From contig JAJLPB010000015.1 in assembly GCA_025548565.1 (NCBI GenBank), positions 124,001-188,000 of the forward strand: a stretch of DNA of 64,000 nt, written 5' to 3'. The position numbers and the translations under genes are program-made. This stretch comes from Rugamonas sp. A1-17 (lineage in GTDB: Bacteria > Pseudomonadota > Gammaproteobacteria > Burkholderiales > Burkholderiaceae_D). Positions 18,647-27,358 of this stretch are shown piece after piece. The first letter of the stretch is position 1, and every line of letters begins with the position of its first letter. The notes under the pieces are model-generated. The model searched no databases, was not told where the DNA came from, and was given only the letters and a program-made list of their open reading frames with translations.

Positions 18647-20775
18647 AGTTGATGCTCCAGCAGGATGCGCAACGTGGCGCTGGTCGGCGACTGCGAGATG
18701 CGGTAGCGGCGCCCCTGGTCGCTGATGTATTCGTGCGCCTCGAAGGACTGCTGGTGCAGCAGGTTGCTGGCCGAGAAGCGCAACTGCGTCTTCGCGTCCA
18801 TCTTCCACGACGCGTACAGATCCAGCTCGCGTTTCGGGCTGGTGCTCATCTGCACCAGCGCCGATTGCCGCACCGGGCCGCCGGCCTGGTAGTTCAGGTT
18901 CCCGCCCAGGGTCCACGCCGAGCCGGGCAGGCGATAGTCCCCACCCAGGTTGGCCGTGAACGGCACCTGGTTTTCGAGCCGGTTGTCCGGTCCTGGCACG
19001 CTGTCCACCCGCGACCAGTTGCGCGACATGTTGGCGCGCAGGTCCAGCTTGGGCGACAACGGCAGCTTGGCTTCCAGCTCGATTCCGTACACGTTGGCGT
19101 TGCCGTTGTTGACCGGCGCTTCCACCCATTCACCGTCTTGCTGAAACAGCTGGAACATGGTCACGTCGCGGATGCGGCGCACATAGGTGCTGGCGCTGAC
19201 CAGCGCTCCCGCGCCGAGATAGTGCTCATAGGCGGCGTCCATGCCCCAGGCCAGTTCCGGCCGCAGGTTCGGGTTGCCCTGTTCATCGGGATTGGTTTCG
19301 TTATTATTGTTGTCGTTGGTGTAGCGGCGCGGGACCAGCTGCGACAAGGGCGGCGCCTTGTAGGTGCGGCTGATGGCAAGCCGCAGCACGTCCTTGTTCG
19401 GCAACTGGTAGCGCGATTGCAGCGAAGGGCTCCACACCTGCGAGCGCAGGTCCAGCGCATCCGGCGCATTGGCGGCGTTCGCGCGGCTGGAGGTGGACAG
19501 GCTTTCGTGGCGCAGGCCCAGATACAGCGAATAGTGCTCGGTGATCTGCCATTCGTCCTGCGCGAACAGGGCCAGGCGGTTGACGTTGGCGCGATAGTCG
19601 GCGTTGTTACTGCCGGTCTGCGCGCCGCTGCCGTCGAACAGGGTCTCGTTGCGATCCTCGTTGCGCACCGCGTGGCTGGCGTCCCAGCCCAGTGCGATCG
19701 CATGGTGCTCACCCACCGGATGGCGGTAGGTGCCGCTGGCCGTCACGCTGGTTTCCGACGGTCCGGAGTCGACGTGATGGCGGCCGGAGGGCTTGCCTTC
19801 AACATCCATGCCGTCAAAGTCGAAGGTGCCGGTGCGCCGGTTGTGGCTTAGTCCCAGTTTGGTTTCCAGTTTGGCGCCGCTTTCCAGCAGATGCGTCCAA
19901 TTCAGGTCGCTGCGCAGCGTGACGAAGTTGGCGGCGAAATGGTTCTGGTTGCGCGGATACTCGCTGTGCGGGCCGAGTTGCGCGGTCTCGTCTTCGCTGT
20001 GTATCTTGTCGAAGTGACGCAGATTGGCGAAGCCTTGCCAGGTCAGCGTATCGCCGCCGGCGAAGGTCCAGTTCAGGCGTGGCGTGAGGGTGAGGGCGTC
20101 GATGCTGCCGGTTTCCTTCTTCGCCGTGCGGCGCTGCTCCACAAGGGCGCCGCTTGCGTTGCTCAACTCTTCCAGGTCGTTGAACGATGCCGCTGTGCGG
20201 TTGCGCGTCAGCGTCGCGGCGAGGCTGTAGGAGTAGCCGCCATCCTGGTCCGACAGCGTCGCCGACAATGCCGGGGTGTCGACGCCCGCCTGCCGCGCAA
20301 GGCTGGCGCTCACCGAGCGCTGGCCGCGCCGTATGGTTTTCTTGAGGATGATGTTGATCGCGCCGGCCACCGCCTGGTTGCTGAACTCCGCCGTCGCGCT
20401 GCGCATGATCTCGATCCGCTCGATGGCTTCCGGCTCGATGGCGTCGAGCGAGAAGCCCGCCGGTACTGGTTCGCCATTCAGCATGATCTGCGTGTAGCCG
20501 TTGCCCAGCCCGCGCATGCTGATCGTGCCACCGCGTCCCGGCACGCCGGTGATGCTGATGCCGGGCAGGCGTTTGAGCACATCGGCCAGGGTCTGGTCGC
20601 CCTGGCGCATGATTTCTTCGTGGTTGACGACGATGCTGGTGGTGGTCTCGCGCTGGCGCTGGTCGGCGCGCAGCCCGTTCACCTTGACCTGCGGCGGTTG
20701 CGGCGTGTCGTTGTCGGCGGCGTGGGCGCTTGCGGCCAGCAGCAACAGGCTGCCGGCGATGTGATGTAGCTGCAT
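18643..20775 (-). CDS. TonB-dependent outer membrane receptor
   Basis: A 710-residue receptor importing a ligand through TonB energy. A signal peptide of about 20 residues (MQLHHIAGSLLLLAASAHA) is followed by a plug domain (IVVNHEEIMRQGDQTLADVL, GISITGVPGRGGTISMRGLG, NIILKKTI) and a beta-barrel ending LRILLEHQL. Overall layout is like FepA/CirA-type receptors, but the ligand is not evident. I prefer the ATG at 20775 because AAGGA lies 5 bases upstream; ATG 20781 and TTG 20793 are in-frame alternatives. It overlaps the acyltransferase start by 4 bases. Confidence 0.9.
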   Translation of the reverse strand: MQLHHIAGSLLLLAASAHAADNDTPQPPQVKVNGLRADQRQRETTTSIVVNHEEIMRQGDQTLADVLKRLPGISITGVPGRGGTISMRGLGNGYTQIMLNGEPVPAGFSLDAIEPEAIERIEIMRSATAEFSNQAVAGAINIILKKTIRRGQRSVSASLARQAGVDTPALSATLSDQDGGYSYSLAATLTRNRTAASFNDLEELSNASGALVEQRRTAKKETGSIDALTLTPRLNWTFAGGDTLTWQGFANLRHFDKIHSEDETAQLGPHSEYPRNQNHFAANFVTLRSDLNWTHLLESGAKLETKLGLSHNRRTGTFDFDGMDVEGKPSGRHHVDSGPSETSVTASGTYRHPVGEHHAIALGWDASHAVRNEDRNETLFDGSGAQTGSNNADYRANVNRLALFAQDEWQITEHYSLYLGLRHESLSTSSRANAANAPDALDLRSQVWSPSLQSRYQLPNKDVLRLAISRTYKAPPLSQLVPRRYTNDNNNNETNPDEQGNPNLRPELAWGMDAAYEHYLGAGALVSASTYVRRIRDVTMFQLFQQDGEWVEAPVNNGNANVYGIELEAKLPLSPKLDLRANMSRNWSRVDSVPGPDNRLENQVPFTANLGGDYRLPGSAWTLGGNLNYQAGGPVRQSALVQMSTSPKRELDLYASWKMDAKTQLRFSASNLLHQQSFEAHEYISDQGRRYRISQSPTSATLRILLEHQL

Positions 20776-20858
20776 ATTCATCCTTGTTCTCAAAAACGCG
20801 GGCGATAGTTCCCCCTGCCGCAGTGTGGTGGCTGCGGTTTGGGGAATGTGGAGGGAGC

Positions 20859-22571
20859 TTAGTAGCCTAGCTGCTGGCGGCGCACGAGCAGGGCGTGCCT
20901 GGTGCTGACGGCGTCCAGGTTGGCCAGCTTGGTGGCGGGATCGATTAGCGCGTCATCCTGCCGCACCTCGAAATGCAGATGCGGGCCGGTGGCGAAGCCG
21001 GTCTCGCCGACAGTGCCGATCTGCTGGCCGGCCTTCACGATGGCCCCAGGCTTGACGTTCATGCTGGTCAGGTGCGCGTACAGCGTGCGCTGTCCGCCGT
21101 GTTGGAGTATGACCGTGTTGCCGTAACGGCTGGCGTTCTCGGTCAGCTGTCCGGCGCTGACCACGACGCCGTCCGCCACCGAATGCACCGGCGTGCCGCT
21201 CGGCGCCGCGATGTCGATGCCTTTATGCGGCGTGACCAGCACGTCGCGGCGCACGCCGAACAGGCCTGTGACACGCATCTTGTCCAGCGGGTTGCGCCAG
21301 GCTTTGTCGGCGGACGACACCGTCGACGGGGCTGCAGACGTCGAAGCCACGCCGTTGTCCGCCAACCGAGCCGCATCGGCGGGAGGCGCGGCCAGCGTCG
21401 GTGCGGGTGCCAGTTGGCGGTCCACATTGAAGGCCAGCGCAGGCTGCAGCAGGGCGCCGCCGGCCAGCACGGCGGCCATCAATGCGGCCACGCTCCACGC
21501 GGCGGCCCCGCTGAGCACCGGCAGCGCCGCCTGTTGCATCTGGCGGATGCGTGCCGCTGCGGTGGCGCCGTCGATGCCGCCGAAGGCCACGCCGCCGGTC
21601 GGCATGGCCGCGGTTTGCGCTTTCCATTGCAGCAGCAGGGCGGCGGCGTATTGCTTGCGCTGTAGTTGCGGGCGGCCTGCCAGCACGCGCTGGTCGCAGA
21701 TCAGCTCCAGCGCCCATTCCATTTTGCCGTTCATCCAGCGCAGCGCCGGGTTGAACCAGAATACTGTCTGCAGCAAGGCCGATACGCCCAGGCACAGCGG
21801 ATCGCGTGCGCGCCAGTGGTGTAATTCGTGGGCGATCACCATGCACTGCTGCTCGGGACTGAAGCCGCGCAGGTGGCGCGGCAGCAGCAGCACCGGGCGC
21901 CGTACGCCGACCAGCATGGGCGAAATGGCGGCGTCGGTTTCCATCACGGCCAGGCGGTGGCTGGCGATTTCGCTCAGCTGCGCGGCGTCGAAGGCGCCAT
22001 GCGCTCGCAGCTCTTGCGGTGACAGGCGCTGTGACGCGGCCAGCAAGCCGCGCCAGACGCGCCGCGCGCGCAGCCAGCGCGCCAGCATCCACGCCAGGCC
22101 GGCCGCATACACCAGCGTCCAGGCGACAGGCAGGACCAGGGTAAGGGGAGGCAGGCCGGAGTCGCCGGCATCGTCGGCCTGCGCCTGCGATGCCGCCGGT
22201 GCGACGGTGGCTGAGCCAGCTGCTGAGGCGGCGGCAGGGACGATCGCTGGGACGGCGGGAGCGATGGCGGTGGACGTATGCTTCGCCGCCGCACCGGCCA
22301 GCGCCGGCAACGCATCGCGGATGGCCGACGACTCGGCCGCGTTCAGCGTCACGGTCGGCGCCAAACTGTGCTGTGGGTTGTGCGGCAGCAGTGCCAGCAG
22401 CGCGGCGCCAGCCGTCACACCTTGCGCCGCCAGCCACAGCGCGCGGCGCGGCAGCAGGGCCGGCCAGCGGCGCAGCGCGGCCACCAGTACCGCCCACACC
22501 AGCGTCCCGGCCAGCACGCAGCTGACGCTGGCCAGCAGCCATTTGAACAGCACCACATAGGCCAGCATCAT
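20859..22571 (-). CDS. M56 (BlaR1-like) - M23 (LytM) metallopeptidase fusion
   Basis: 570 residues combining two zinc peptidases. Membrane helices lie near 6-30, 45-62, 143-165 and 352-380. An M56 antirepressor-type domain has HELHH at 248-252 and the downstream ELICD (Glu289). After the last helix comes an M23 endopeptidase domain with HKGID (His449, Asp453), YAH (His500) and HLH (His531, His533), predicted to be periplasmic. In BlaR1 the corresponding extracellular part is a beta-lactam sensor; here it is a cell-wall peptidase. The ATG overlaps the blaI-type gene stop (ATGA). The likely job is sensing or acting on peptidoglycan while cleaving the BlaI-type repressor. Confidence 0.85.
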   Translation of the reverse strand: MMLAYVVLFKWLLASVSCVLAGTLVWAVLVAALRRWPALLPRRALWLAAQGVTAGAALLALLPHNPQHSLAPTVTLNAAESSAIRDALPALAGAAAKHTSTAIAPAVPAIVPAAASAAGSATVAPAASQAQADDAGDSGLPPLTLVLPVAWTLVYAAGLAWMLARWLRARRVWRGLLAASQRLSPQELRAHGAFDAAQLSEIASHRLAVMETDAAISPMLVGVRRPVLLLPRHLRGFSPEQQCMVIAHELHHWRARDPLCLGVSALLQTVFWFNPALRWMNGKMEWALELICDQRVLAGRPQLQRKQYAAALLLQWKAQTAAMPTGGVAFGGIDGATAAARIRQMQQAALPVLSGAAAWSVAALMAAVLAGGALLQPALAFNVDRQLAPAPTLAAPPADAARLADNGVASTSAAPSTVSSADKAWRNPLDKMRVTGLFGVRRDVLVTPHKGIDIAAPSGTPVHSVADGVVVSAGQLTENASRYGNTVILQHGGQRTLYAHLTSMNVKPGAIVKAGQQIGTVGETGFATGPHLHFEVRQDDALIDPATKLANLDAVSTRHALLVRRQQLGY

Positions 22572-22963
22572 GGCTTGCCGGCCTCGTCGGATGGCCACTC
22601 CTGTAGCAGCTGTTCCAGCTGCGCCAGCTCGGCCTGGTCGACCAGTTTGCTGCCGGTGAACATGGTGACCGGCAGCGGCGCCGCCATCTCCATCACGCGG
22701 CTGCCGAAATCGTGGGCGAAAGCGGCCAGCGTGCCGACCTTTTCCAGCCGCGCGCTGTAGACGTTGACGCCATGCGCCGTGTGCTGGGCCAGCATCTGCT
22801 TGTCCAGCATGCGCTCGAGCGTCTTGCGGGTGGACGAGAACGACCAGTCCAGTTCGTCGGCGACGGCGTCATGCAGCTCGCGGGCGCTCAGCGGTTGCTG
22901 TTTCCACAGCGCTTTCAGCAAGGTCAGCTCGGTGACCGAGGGGATGGGAATCGGGATGCTCAT
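22568..22963 (-). CDS. BlaI/MecI/CopY-family transcriptional repressor
   Basis: A 131-residue winged-helix repressor. The N-terminal part shows SVTELTLLKALWKQQPLSAR and the recognition-helix region WSFSSTRKTLERMLDK; the C-terminal half is the dimerisation/cleavage region. It is the first gene of a two-gene operon with the M56-M23 fusion, the standard blaI-blaR1 order. It probably represses its own promoter at 22993-23021. Confidence 0.9.
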   Translation of the reverse strand: MSIPIPIPSVTELTLLKALWKQQPLSARELHDAVADELDWSFSSTRKTLERMLDKQMLAQHTAHGVNVYSARLEKVGTLAAFAHDFGSRVMEMAAPLPVTMFTGSKLVDQAELAQLEQLLQEWPSDEAGKP

Positions 22964-22973
22964 GGGTTAGCCT

Positions 22974-23021
22974 TTATGCGACGATTGGGGTGATTATGCG
23001 ACATGTGTCACACGCCGTCAA
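22974..23021 (-). promoter_or_regulatory. promoter and putative operator of the blaI-type operon
   Basis: On the minus strand TTGACG (23016-23021), a 17-base spacer and CATAAT (22993-22998) form a near-consensus promoter. The spacer holds an imperfect dyad, TGCGACA-TG-TGTCACA on the plus strand at 22997-23012. TTATGCGAC occurs twice on the plus strand exactly 20 bases apart (22974-22982 and 22994-23002), one copy overlapping the -10. This fits binding of a dimeric repressor. Confidence 0.6.
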
Positions 23022-23216
23022 TTGTTGTCTAAAAATTTGTAACATTGCTTTGCATTAATTCCTTATATGTTACGATTAAGTTTTTGCTAATTGCCAAATT
23101 ATGTACAGCCGGGCGCAACACGCGGCAAGGTGAAACCGGAAGCACCGTTATGAAATGCGCTATACAATGCTCGAGGCCGCAGCTTTCCGCTGCTGCCTCA
23201 CTGTATTGGAAACACT

Positions 23217-23834
23217 ATGTATTACGGAGAGCGCTTCAACAGCATCACTCACACCGTGGGCGCCGCGCTCGCGGCAATCGGCGGCACCCTGCTGATTGTG
23301 CTGGCGGCGCGCAGCGGCGACGCGTGGAAAGTGGTCAGCTTCAGCATCTATGCCGCCACGCTCCTGGGTTTGTACCTGACGTCGACGCTGTACCACAGCC
23401 TGCGCGGCCGTGCCAAGGACGTGCTGCGGCAGATGGACTATTGCGCCATCTATCTGCTCATCGCCGGCAGCTACACGCCGTTCACGCTGGTCAGCCTGCG
23501 CGGGCCGTGGGGCTGGTCCTTGTTCGGCGTGGTCTGGGGACTGGCCGTGATCGGCATTTTGCAGGAAATCTGGTTTGCCAAGGGCGCGCGCGTCCTGTCG
23601 CTGCTGATCTACGTGGCGATGGGGTGGGTCGGCGTGATCGGCGCCAGCCCGCTGATCGACGCGCTGGGCTGGAGCGGATTCGCCTGGCTCGCGGCCGGTG
23701 GCCTGGTGTACACGGTGGGCATCGCCTTCTTTGTCACCGACCACAAATGGAGCTACGGCCACGGCGTCTGGCACTTGTTCGTGCTGGGCGGCAGTGTCTG
23801 CCATTTTGGCGCGGTATTGCTGTATGTAGCGTGA
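23217..23834 (+). CDS. hemolysin III / YqfA (PAQR-related) membrane protein
   Basis: A 205-residue, seven-helix membrane protein of the hemolysin III family. Conserved metal-site elements are present: RFNSITHTVGA at the N-terminus, STLYHSL with its histidine, and the terminal DHKWSYGHGVWHLFVLGGS. The family is related to eukaryotic PAQR receptors. The bacterial role is poorly defined, linked to membrane lipid homeostasis; a true hemolysin activity is doubtful. Confidence 0.9.
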   Translation: MYYGERFNSITHTVGAALAAIGGTLLIVLAARSGDAWKVVSFSIYAATLLGLYLTSTLYHSLRGRAKDVLRQMDYCAIYLLIAGSYTPFTLVSLRGPWGWSLFGVVWGLAVIGILQEIWFAKGARVLSLLIYVAMGWVGVIGASPLIDALGWSGFAWLAAGGLVYTVGIAFFVTDHKWSYGHGVWHLFVLGGSVCHFGAVLLYVA

Positions 23835-23874
23835 AGCACCTGTACAACTGTTGGATTTCGAGAGTAGAGCACCA

Positions 23875-24756
23875 GTGGATATTAATTCCGACGACCTGAA
23901 AACCTTTATCACCGTGATCGACAGCGGCACCCTCAGTGCCGCCTCGGTCCACCTCGGCCAGACCACGTCCGGCGTCAGCCGCGCGCTGTCGCGGCTGGAG
24001 GATAAGCTGGCCACTTCGCTGCTGACCCGCACCACGCGCCGCATGGAACTGACCGAAGAGGGACACCTGTTCCTCGAACGCGCGCGCGCCATCCTCGGCG
24101 CGATGGAAGAAGCCGAGGAAACCATCCGCATCCGCCGCCAGAAGCCGGCGGGCCGCCTGTGCGTGGACGCGGCTTCGCCGTTCATGCTTCACTGCGTGGT
24201 GCCGCACATGGCCGAGTTCCGCGCGCTATACCCGGAGATCAAGCTGGAGTTGAGCAGCAACGACCAGATCACCGACCTGATCGAGCACCGCACCGACATC
24301 GCCATCCGCATCGGCACGCTGACCGATTCCACGCTGCACGCGCGCGCGCTCACATCGAGCCCGCTGCACGTGCTGGCCAGCCCGGAGTACCTGCGCCGCC
24401 ACGGCACGCCGGACACGCCGCAGGAACTGGCGCGCCATTCGCTGATCGGTTTCGCGCAGTACGAGCAGGGTAACAACTGGCCGCTGCGCCACGCGTCCGG
24501 CAACAGCCTGCCGATCACGCCGTCGATCGCGGCCTCCAGCGGCGAGACGCTGCGCCAGCTGGCGCTGACCGGCCAGGGCATCGTCTGCCTGGCGGACTTC
24601 ATGACGCGCGCCGACATCGAGGCGGGGCGCCTGGTGCCCATCCTCGAAGACGCCAACACCGGTTACTGCCAGCAGATCCACGCGGTCTACTACCGCAACA
24701 CCCAGCTGGCCCAGCGCATCAGCTGCTTCCTCGAGTTCCTGCAGCAGAAGCTCTGA
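23875..24756 (+). CDS. LysR-family transcriptional regulator
   Basis: A 293-residue regulator with an N-terminal winged helix (TVIDSGTLSAASVHLGQTTSGVSRALSRLE in two pieces) and a periplasmic-binding-fold effector domain starting near residue 90. I prefer the GTG at 23875, preceded by a GAGAG-containing leader; the open frame begins at a TTG at 23851. It lies 40 bases behind the hemolysin III gene in the same direction and has no divergent partner, so its target is not suggested by context. Confidence 0.88.
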   Translation: MDINSDDLKTFITVIDSGTLSAASVHLGQTTSGVSRALSRLEDKLATSLLTRTTRRMELTEEGHLFLERARAILGAMEEAEETIRIRRQKPAGRLCVDAASPFMLHCVVPHMAEFRALYPEIKLELSSNDQITDLIEHRTDIAIRIGTLTDSTLHARALTSSPLHVLASPEYLRRHGTPDTPQELARHSLIGFAQYEQGNNWPLRHASGNSLPITPSIAASSGETLRQLALTGQGIVCLADFMTRADIEAGRLVPILEDANTGYCQQIHAVYYRNTQLAQRISCFLEFLQQKL

Positions 24757-24925
24757 AGCTGCGCAGTGTGCGGCGCCGTACAGATACCTATCCGGTGCGG
24801 CGCTACACTGGCCTTGCGTGCCTGGAGCAGCTCCCGGACCAACCCGGTGAGCGCTGCGGCAGCAGGTGAGCCGATAGCCTCGAATATCGGCACCAACAAC
24901 GCGTCGGCACCGCAGGGAGGCCATC

Positions 24926-25084
24926 ATGTCGCAGACTACTCATCCATCGAAGTTCCTGGTGCGCGCCTACCTTGAGCGCCGATCCCACGCTGTCCAGCCG
25001 CCGCCGACCCCGGACGAGATCCGGCGTCAGCTCGGCTGGGGCATGATGGGGTTCGAACAAAAGGTCGGTAACGGCCGCAGCTGA
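24926..25084 (+). CDS. small arginine-rich protein of unknown function
   Basis: A 52-residue frame beginning MSQTTHPSKFLVRAYLERR and containing PPTPDEIRRQLGWGM. A strong GGGAGG lies 5 bases before the ATG, which together with the protein-like sequence is the reason for calling it. No domain is recognised. It sits alone between the LysR gene and the LiaF-like operon. Confidence 0.55.
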   Translation: MSQTTHPSKFLVRAYLERRSHAVQPPPTPDEIRRQLGWGMMGFEQKVGNGRS

Positions 25085-25190
25085 TTTTTTTTCGCCGTTC
25101 ACCGGCCCTTTTCCGCCGTTCGCCGAATAGCGGTTTCCCCGCCTGCGGTTCCCCGGTATCGTTACATCCATACCGACTTTGGGGACAGAC

Positions 25191-25568
25191 ATGAGTATTC
25201 ACACCGCTTACCGCTGGCGCCAGCAAATGGTCTGGGGCATGGCGCTGGTGATCGCCGGCACCGTGCTGCTGCTGGACCGCGCCGACATCATCGAACTGGA
25301 CTTCAACCCCTTGAACTTCTGGCGCTGGTGGCCATGGCTGCTGGTGATCTCCGGCGTGACCAAGATCATTCCGCCGACCACACCGCGCTACTTCCTCAAC
25401 GGCCTGTGGGAGATCTTCCTGGCCGGCTGGTGGTACGTCTCCTTCAACCACATCTGGGGCCTGGGCTTCGGCGAAACCTGGCCCGCGCTGGTGGTCGCCT
25501 GCGGCATCGGCCTGGTGCTGCGTCCTTTGCTGGATAATATCTTCATCTCGACCAAGGAGCAGCAATGA
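25191..25568 (+). CDS. LiaI/LiaF-type transmembrane-domain protein
   Basis: A 125-residue protein with four predicted membrane helices in two pairs, each pair with the short-loop pattern of the LiaF transmembrane region (DUF5668-like): GMALVIAGTVLLLDRADIIE, then WWPWLLVISGVTKII. The ATG at 25191 has GGGGACAG just upstream. The stop overlaps the next start by 4 bases (ATGA). It is probably a partner of the following LiaF-like protein in envelope-stress sensing. Confidence 0.75.
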   Translation: MSIHTAYRWRQQMVWGMALVIAGTVLLLDRADIIELDFNPLNFWRWWPWLLVISGVTKIIPPTTPRYFLNGLWEIFLAGWWYVSFNHIWGLGFGETWPALVVACGIGLVLRPLLDNIFISTKEQQ

Positions 25569-26272
25569 GCTCGAAACGCCAACGCGATCCCGCCTCGCAA
25601 CTGATTGTCGGTGTGGCCGTCGTCATCATCGGCATGGTGTTCCTGCTCGATAACCTGGGCTGGCTGGACCTGGACTTCACGCTGCACTTGTGGCCGACCG
25701 CGCTGATCTTCTTCGGCATCCTGAAGGTGGTGCAGACCCGCACCACGTCCGGCGCCGTCGTCGGCGGCGCGCTGATACTGGTCGGCAGTTTGATCCTGCT
25801 GAAGGAGACCGGCTTCATCGACATCGCCTGGCGTTCGCTGTGGCCCTTGATACTGATCGCCGCCGGCCTGTCGGTGATGTTCAAGTCCACTACCGGCCGC
25901 TCCTTCTTCGAACCGCGCGCCGACATGCTGGACAAGACCAGCGACGATTCCGTCGTCAACATCACGGCCATCATGGGCGGCTTCAAACGCCGCATCACGT
26001 CGCCGGACTTCCGCGGCGGCGAGATCACCACGGTGATGGGCGGCTGCGACCTGGACCTGCGTCAAAGCTCGATCAACGGCGAGGCGGTGCTGAACGTGTT
26101 CTCGATGTTCGGCGGGATCACCATCAAGGTGCCGGTCGACTGGACCGTGGTCCTGGACGGCACGCCCATCATGGGCGGCTTCGAGGAGAAGACCGTGCCG
26201 CCTCCTTCGCCATCCAAGCGCCTGATCGTGCGCGGCTACGCCATCATGGGCGGCCTGGAAGTGCGTAACTAA
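25565..26272 (+). CDS. LiaF-like cell-envelope stress protein
   Basis: 235 residues. Four membrane helices lie in the first about 110 residues. A soluble beta-helical C-terminal domain of the LiaF/VraT type follows, with repeated MGG turns (ITAIMGGFKRRI, TTVMGGCDLDL, TPIMGGFEEK, YAIMGGLEV). LiaF proteins of Firmicutes inhibit the LiaS kinase. Here the gene is followed 3 bases later by a histidine kinase, so a regulatory role on that kinase is a reasonable inference. Confidence 0.85.
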   Translation: MSSKRQRDPASQLIVGVAVVIIGMVFLLDNLGWLDLDFTLHLWPTALIFFGILKVVQTRTTSGAVVGGALILVGSLILLKETGFIDIAWRSLWPLILIAAGLSVMFKSTTGRSFFEPRADMLDKTSDDSVVNITAIMGGFKRRITSPDFRGGEITTVMGGCDLDLRQSSINGEAVLNVFSMFGGITIKVPVDWTVVLDGTPIMGGFEEKTVPPPSPSKRLIVRGYAIMGGLEVRN

Positions 26273-26275
26273 AGC

Positions 26276-27355
26276 ATGCAGGAGATTTCCTCCAGCCGGC
26301 GCGGCATCGTCATCTACCTGCTGGTATGGCTGTTCCTCGGGATCGCGCTGGGTGGCGTGATCTCGCTGGCGGGCGACGCGCCGCTGGCCAACGCCATGGC
26401 ATTTGCGATTCCACTGAACCTGCTGTACGCGTTCGCCGCCGGTTATTCGGCCTACTACGTGTGCCGCGCCTATCCGCTCGGCGGCCACCGGCCCGCCGCC
26501 ACCGCGCTGGTGCTGACGGTGGCGGCTGCGGTGTCGGGCTTCCTGTGGCTGGCGGTGGGGCGTGCCTGGAACGGCGCCTGCCAGATGCTCGGCGTGTCGT
26601 GGGCCGGCATCGATTTCAGCCCGCAGCTGTCGGCGCTGATCGTCGGCCTGGGCATCCTGCTGTACGGCTTCGCGGCGGCGGTGCACTACCTGGTGATCGA
26701 ATTTGTGCGCGCCAAGAGCGCCGAGCAGCGCGAACTGGAATCGCTGTTGATGGCGCAGGAGGCCGAGCTGCGCATGCTGCGCACGCAGATCGATCCGCAC
26801 TTCCTGTTCAACAGCCTTAATTCGATCAGCGCGCTGACCTCGCAGGACCCGAAGGGCGCGCGCCGCATGACGCTGGAACTGGCCAGCTTCTTCCGCCAGA
26901 GCCTGGGCATGGAGGCGCACAAGAAGGTCACGCTGGACGAGGAGATGCGCTTGATACGCCACTTCCTGGCGATCGAGCAGGTGCGCTTCGGCGCGCGGCT
27001 GCAGGTGGAGGAGCAGGTCGAGGCGGAAGCCGCCGCCTGCCTGGTGCCGCCGATGATCATCCAGCCGCTGGTGGAGAACGCCGTCAAGCACGGCATCTGC
27101 AATATGCCGGACGGCGGCACGATACGGGTGACGGCGCGCCGCGCAGGCTCGATGCTGCACATCCGCGTCGACAATCCGGTGGACCCGGACATGTCGGCCA
27201 TCCGCAGCGAGGGCCACGGCATCGGCCTGACCAATGTGCGCCAGCGTTTGGCCGGCGCCTACAAGCACGAAGCCAGCATCCACTGGGGACGTCATGACAA
27301 CAGCTTTGGCGTGGACATCGCGATGCCCGCGCAAACAGGCGAAGAGGGAGAGTAG
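26276..27355 (+). CDS. sensor histidine kinase, LytS/YehU type
   Basis: 359 residues. Four membrane helices lie within residues 10-145 and no extracytoplasmic sensor domain is visible. A His_kinase domain with RTQIDPHFLFNSLNSI follows, phospho-acceptor His175. The ATPase part has PLVENAVKHGI (N box) and GIGLTNVRQRL. It lies between the LiaF-like genes and the LytTR regulator; it is 3 bases from each neighbour, so it is clearly one operon. The lack of its own sensor fits sensing through the LiaF-like partner. Confidence 0.92.
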   Translation: MQEISSSRRGIVIYLLVWLFLGIALGGVISLAGDAPLANAMAFAIPLNLLYAFAAGYSAYYVCRAYPLGGHRPAATALVLTVAAAVSGFLWLAVGRAWNGACQMLGVSWAGIDFSPQLSALIVGLGILLYGFAAAVHYLVIEFVRAKSAEQRELESLLMAQEAELRMLRTQIDPHFLFNSLNSISALTSQDPKGARRMTLELASFFRQSLGMEAHKKVTLDEEMRLIRHFLAIEQVRFGARLQVEEQVEAEAAACLVPPMIIQPLVENAVKHGICNMPDGGTIRVTARRAGSMLHIRVDNPVDPDMSAIRSEGHGIGLTNVRQRLAGAYKHEASIHWGRHDNSFGVDIAMPAQTGEEGE

Positions 27356-27358
27356 AGC

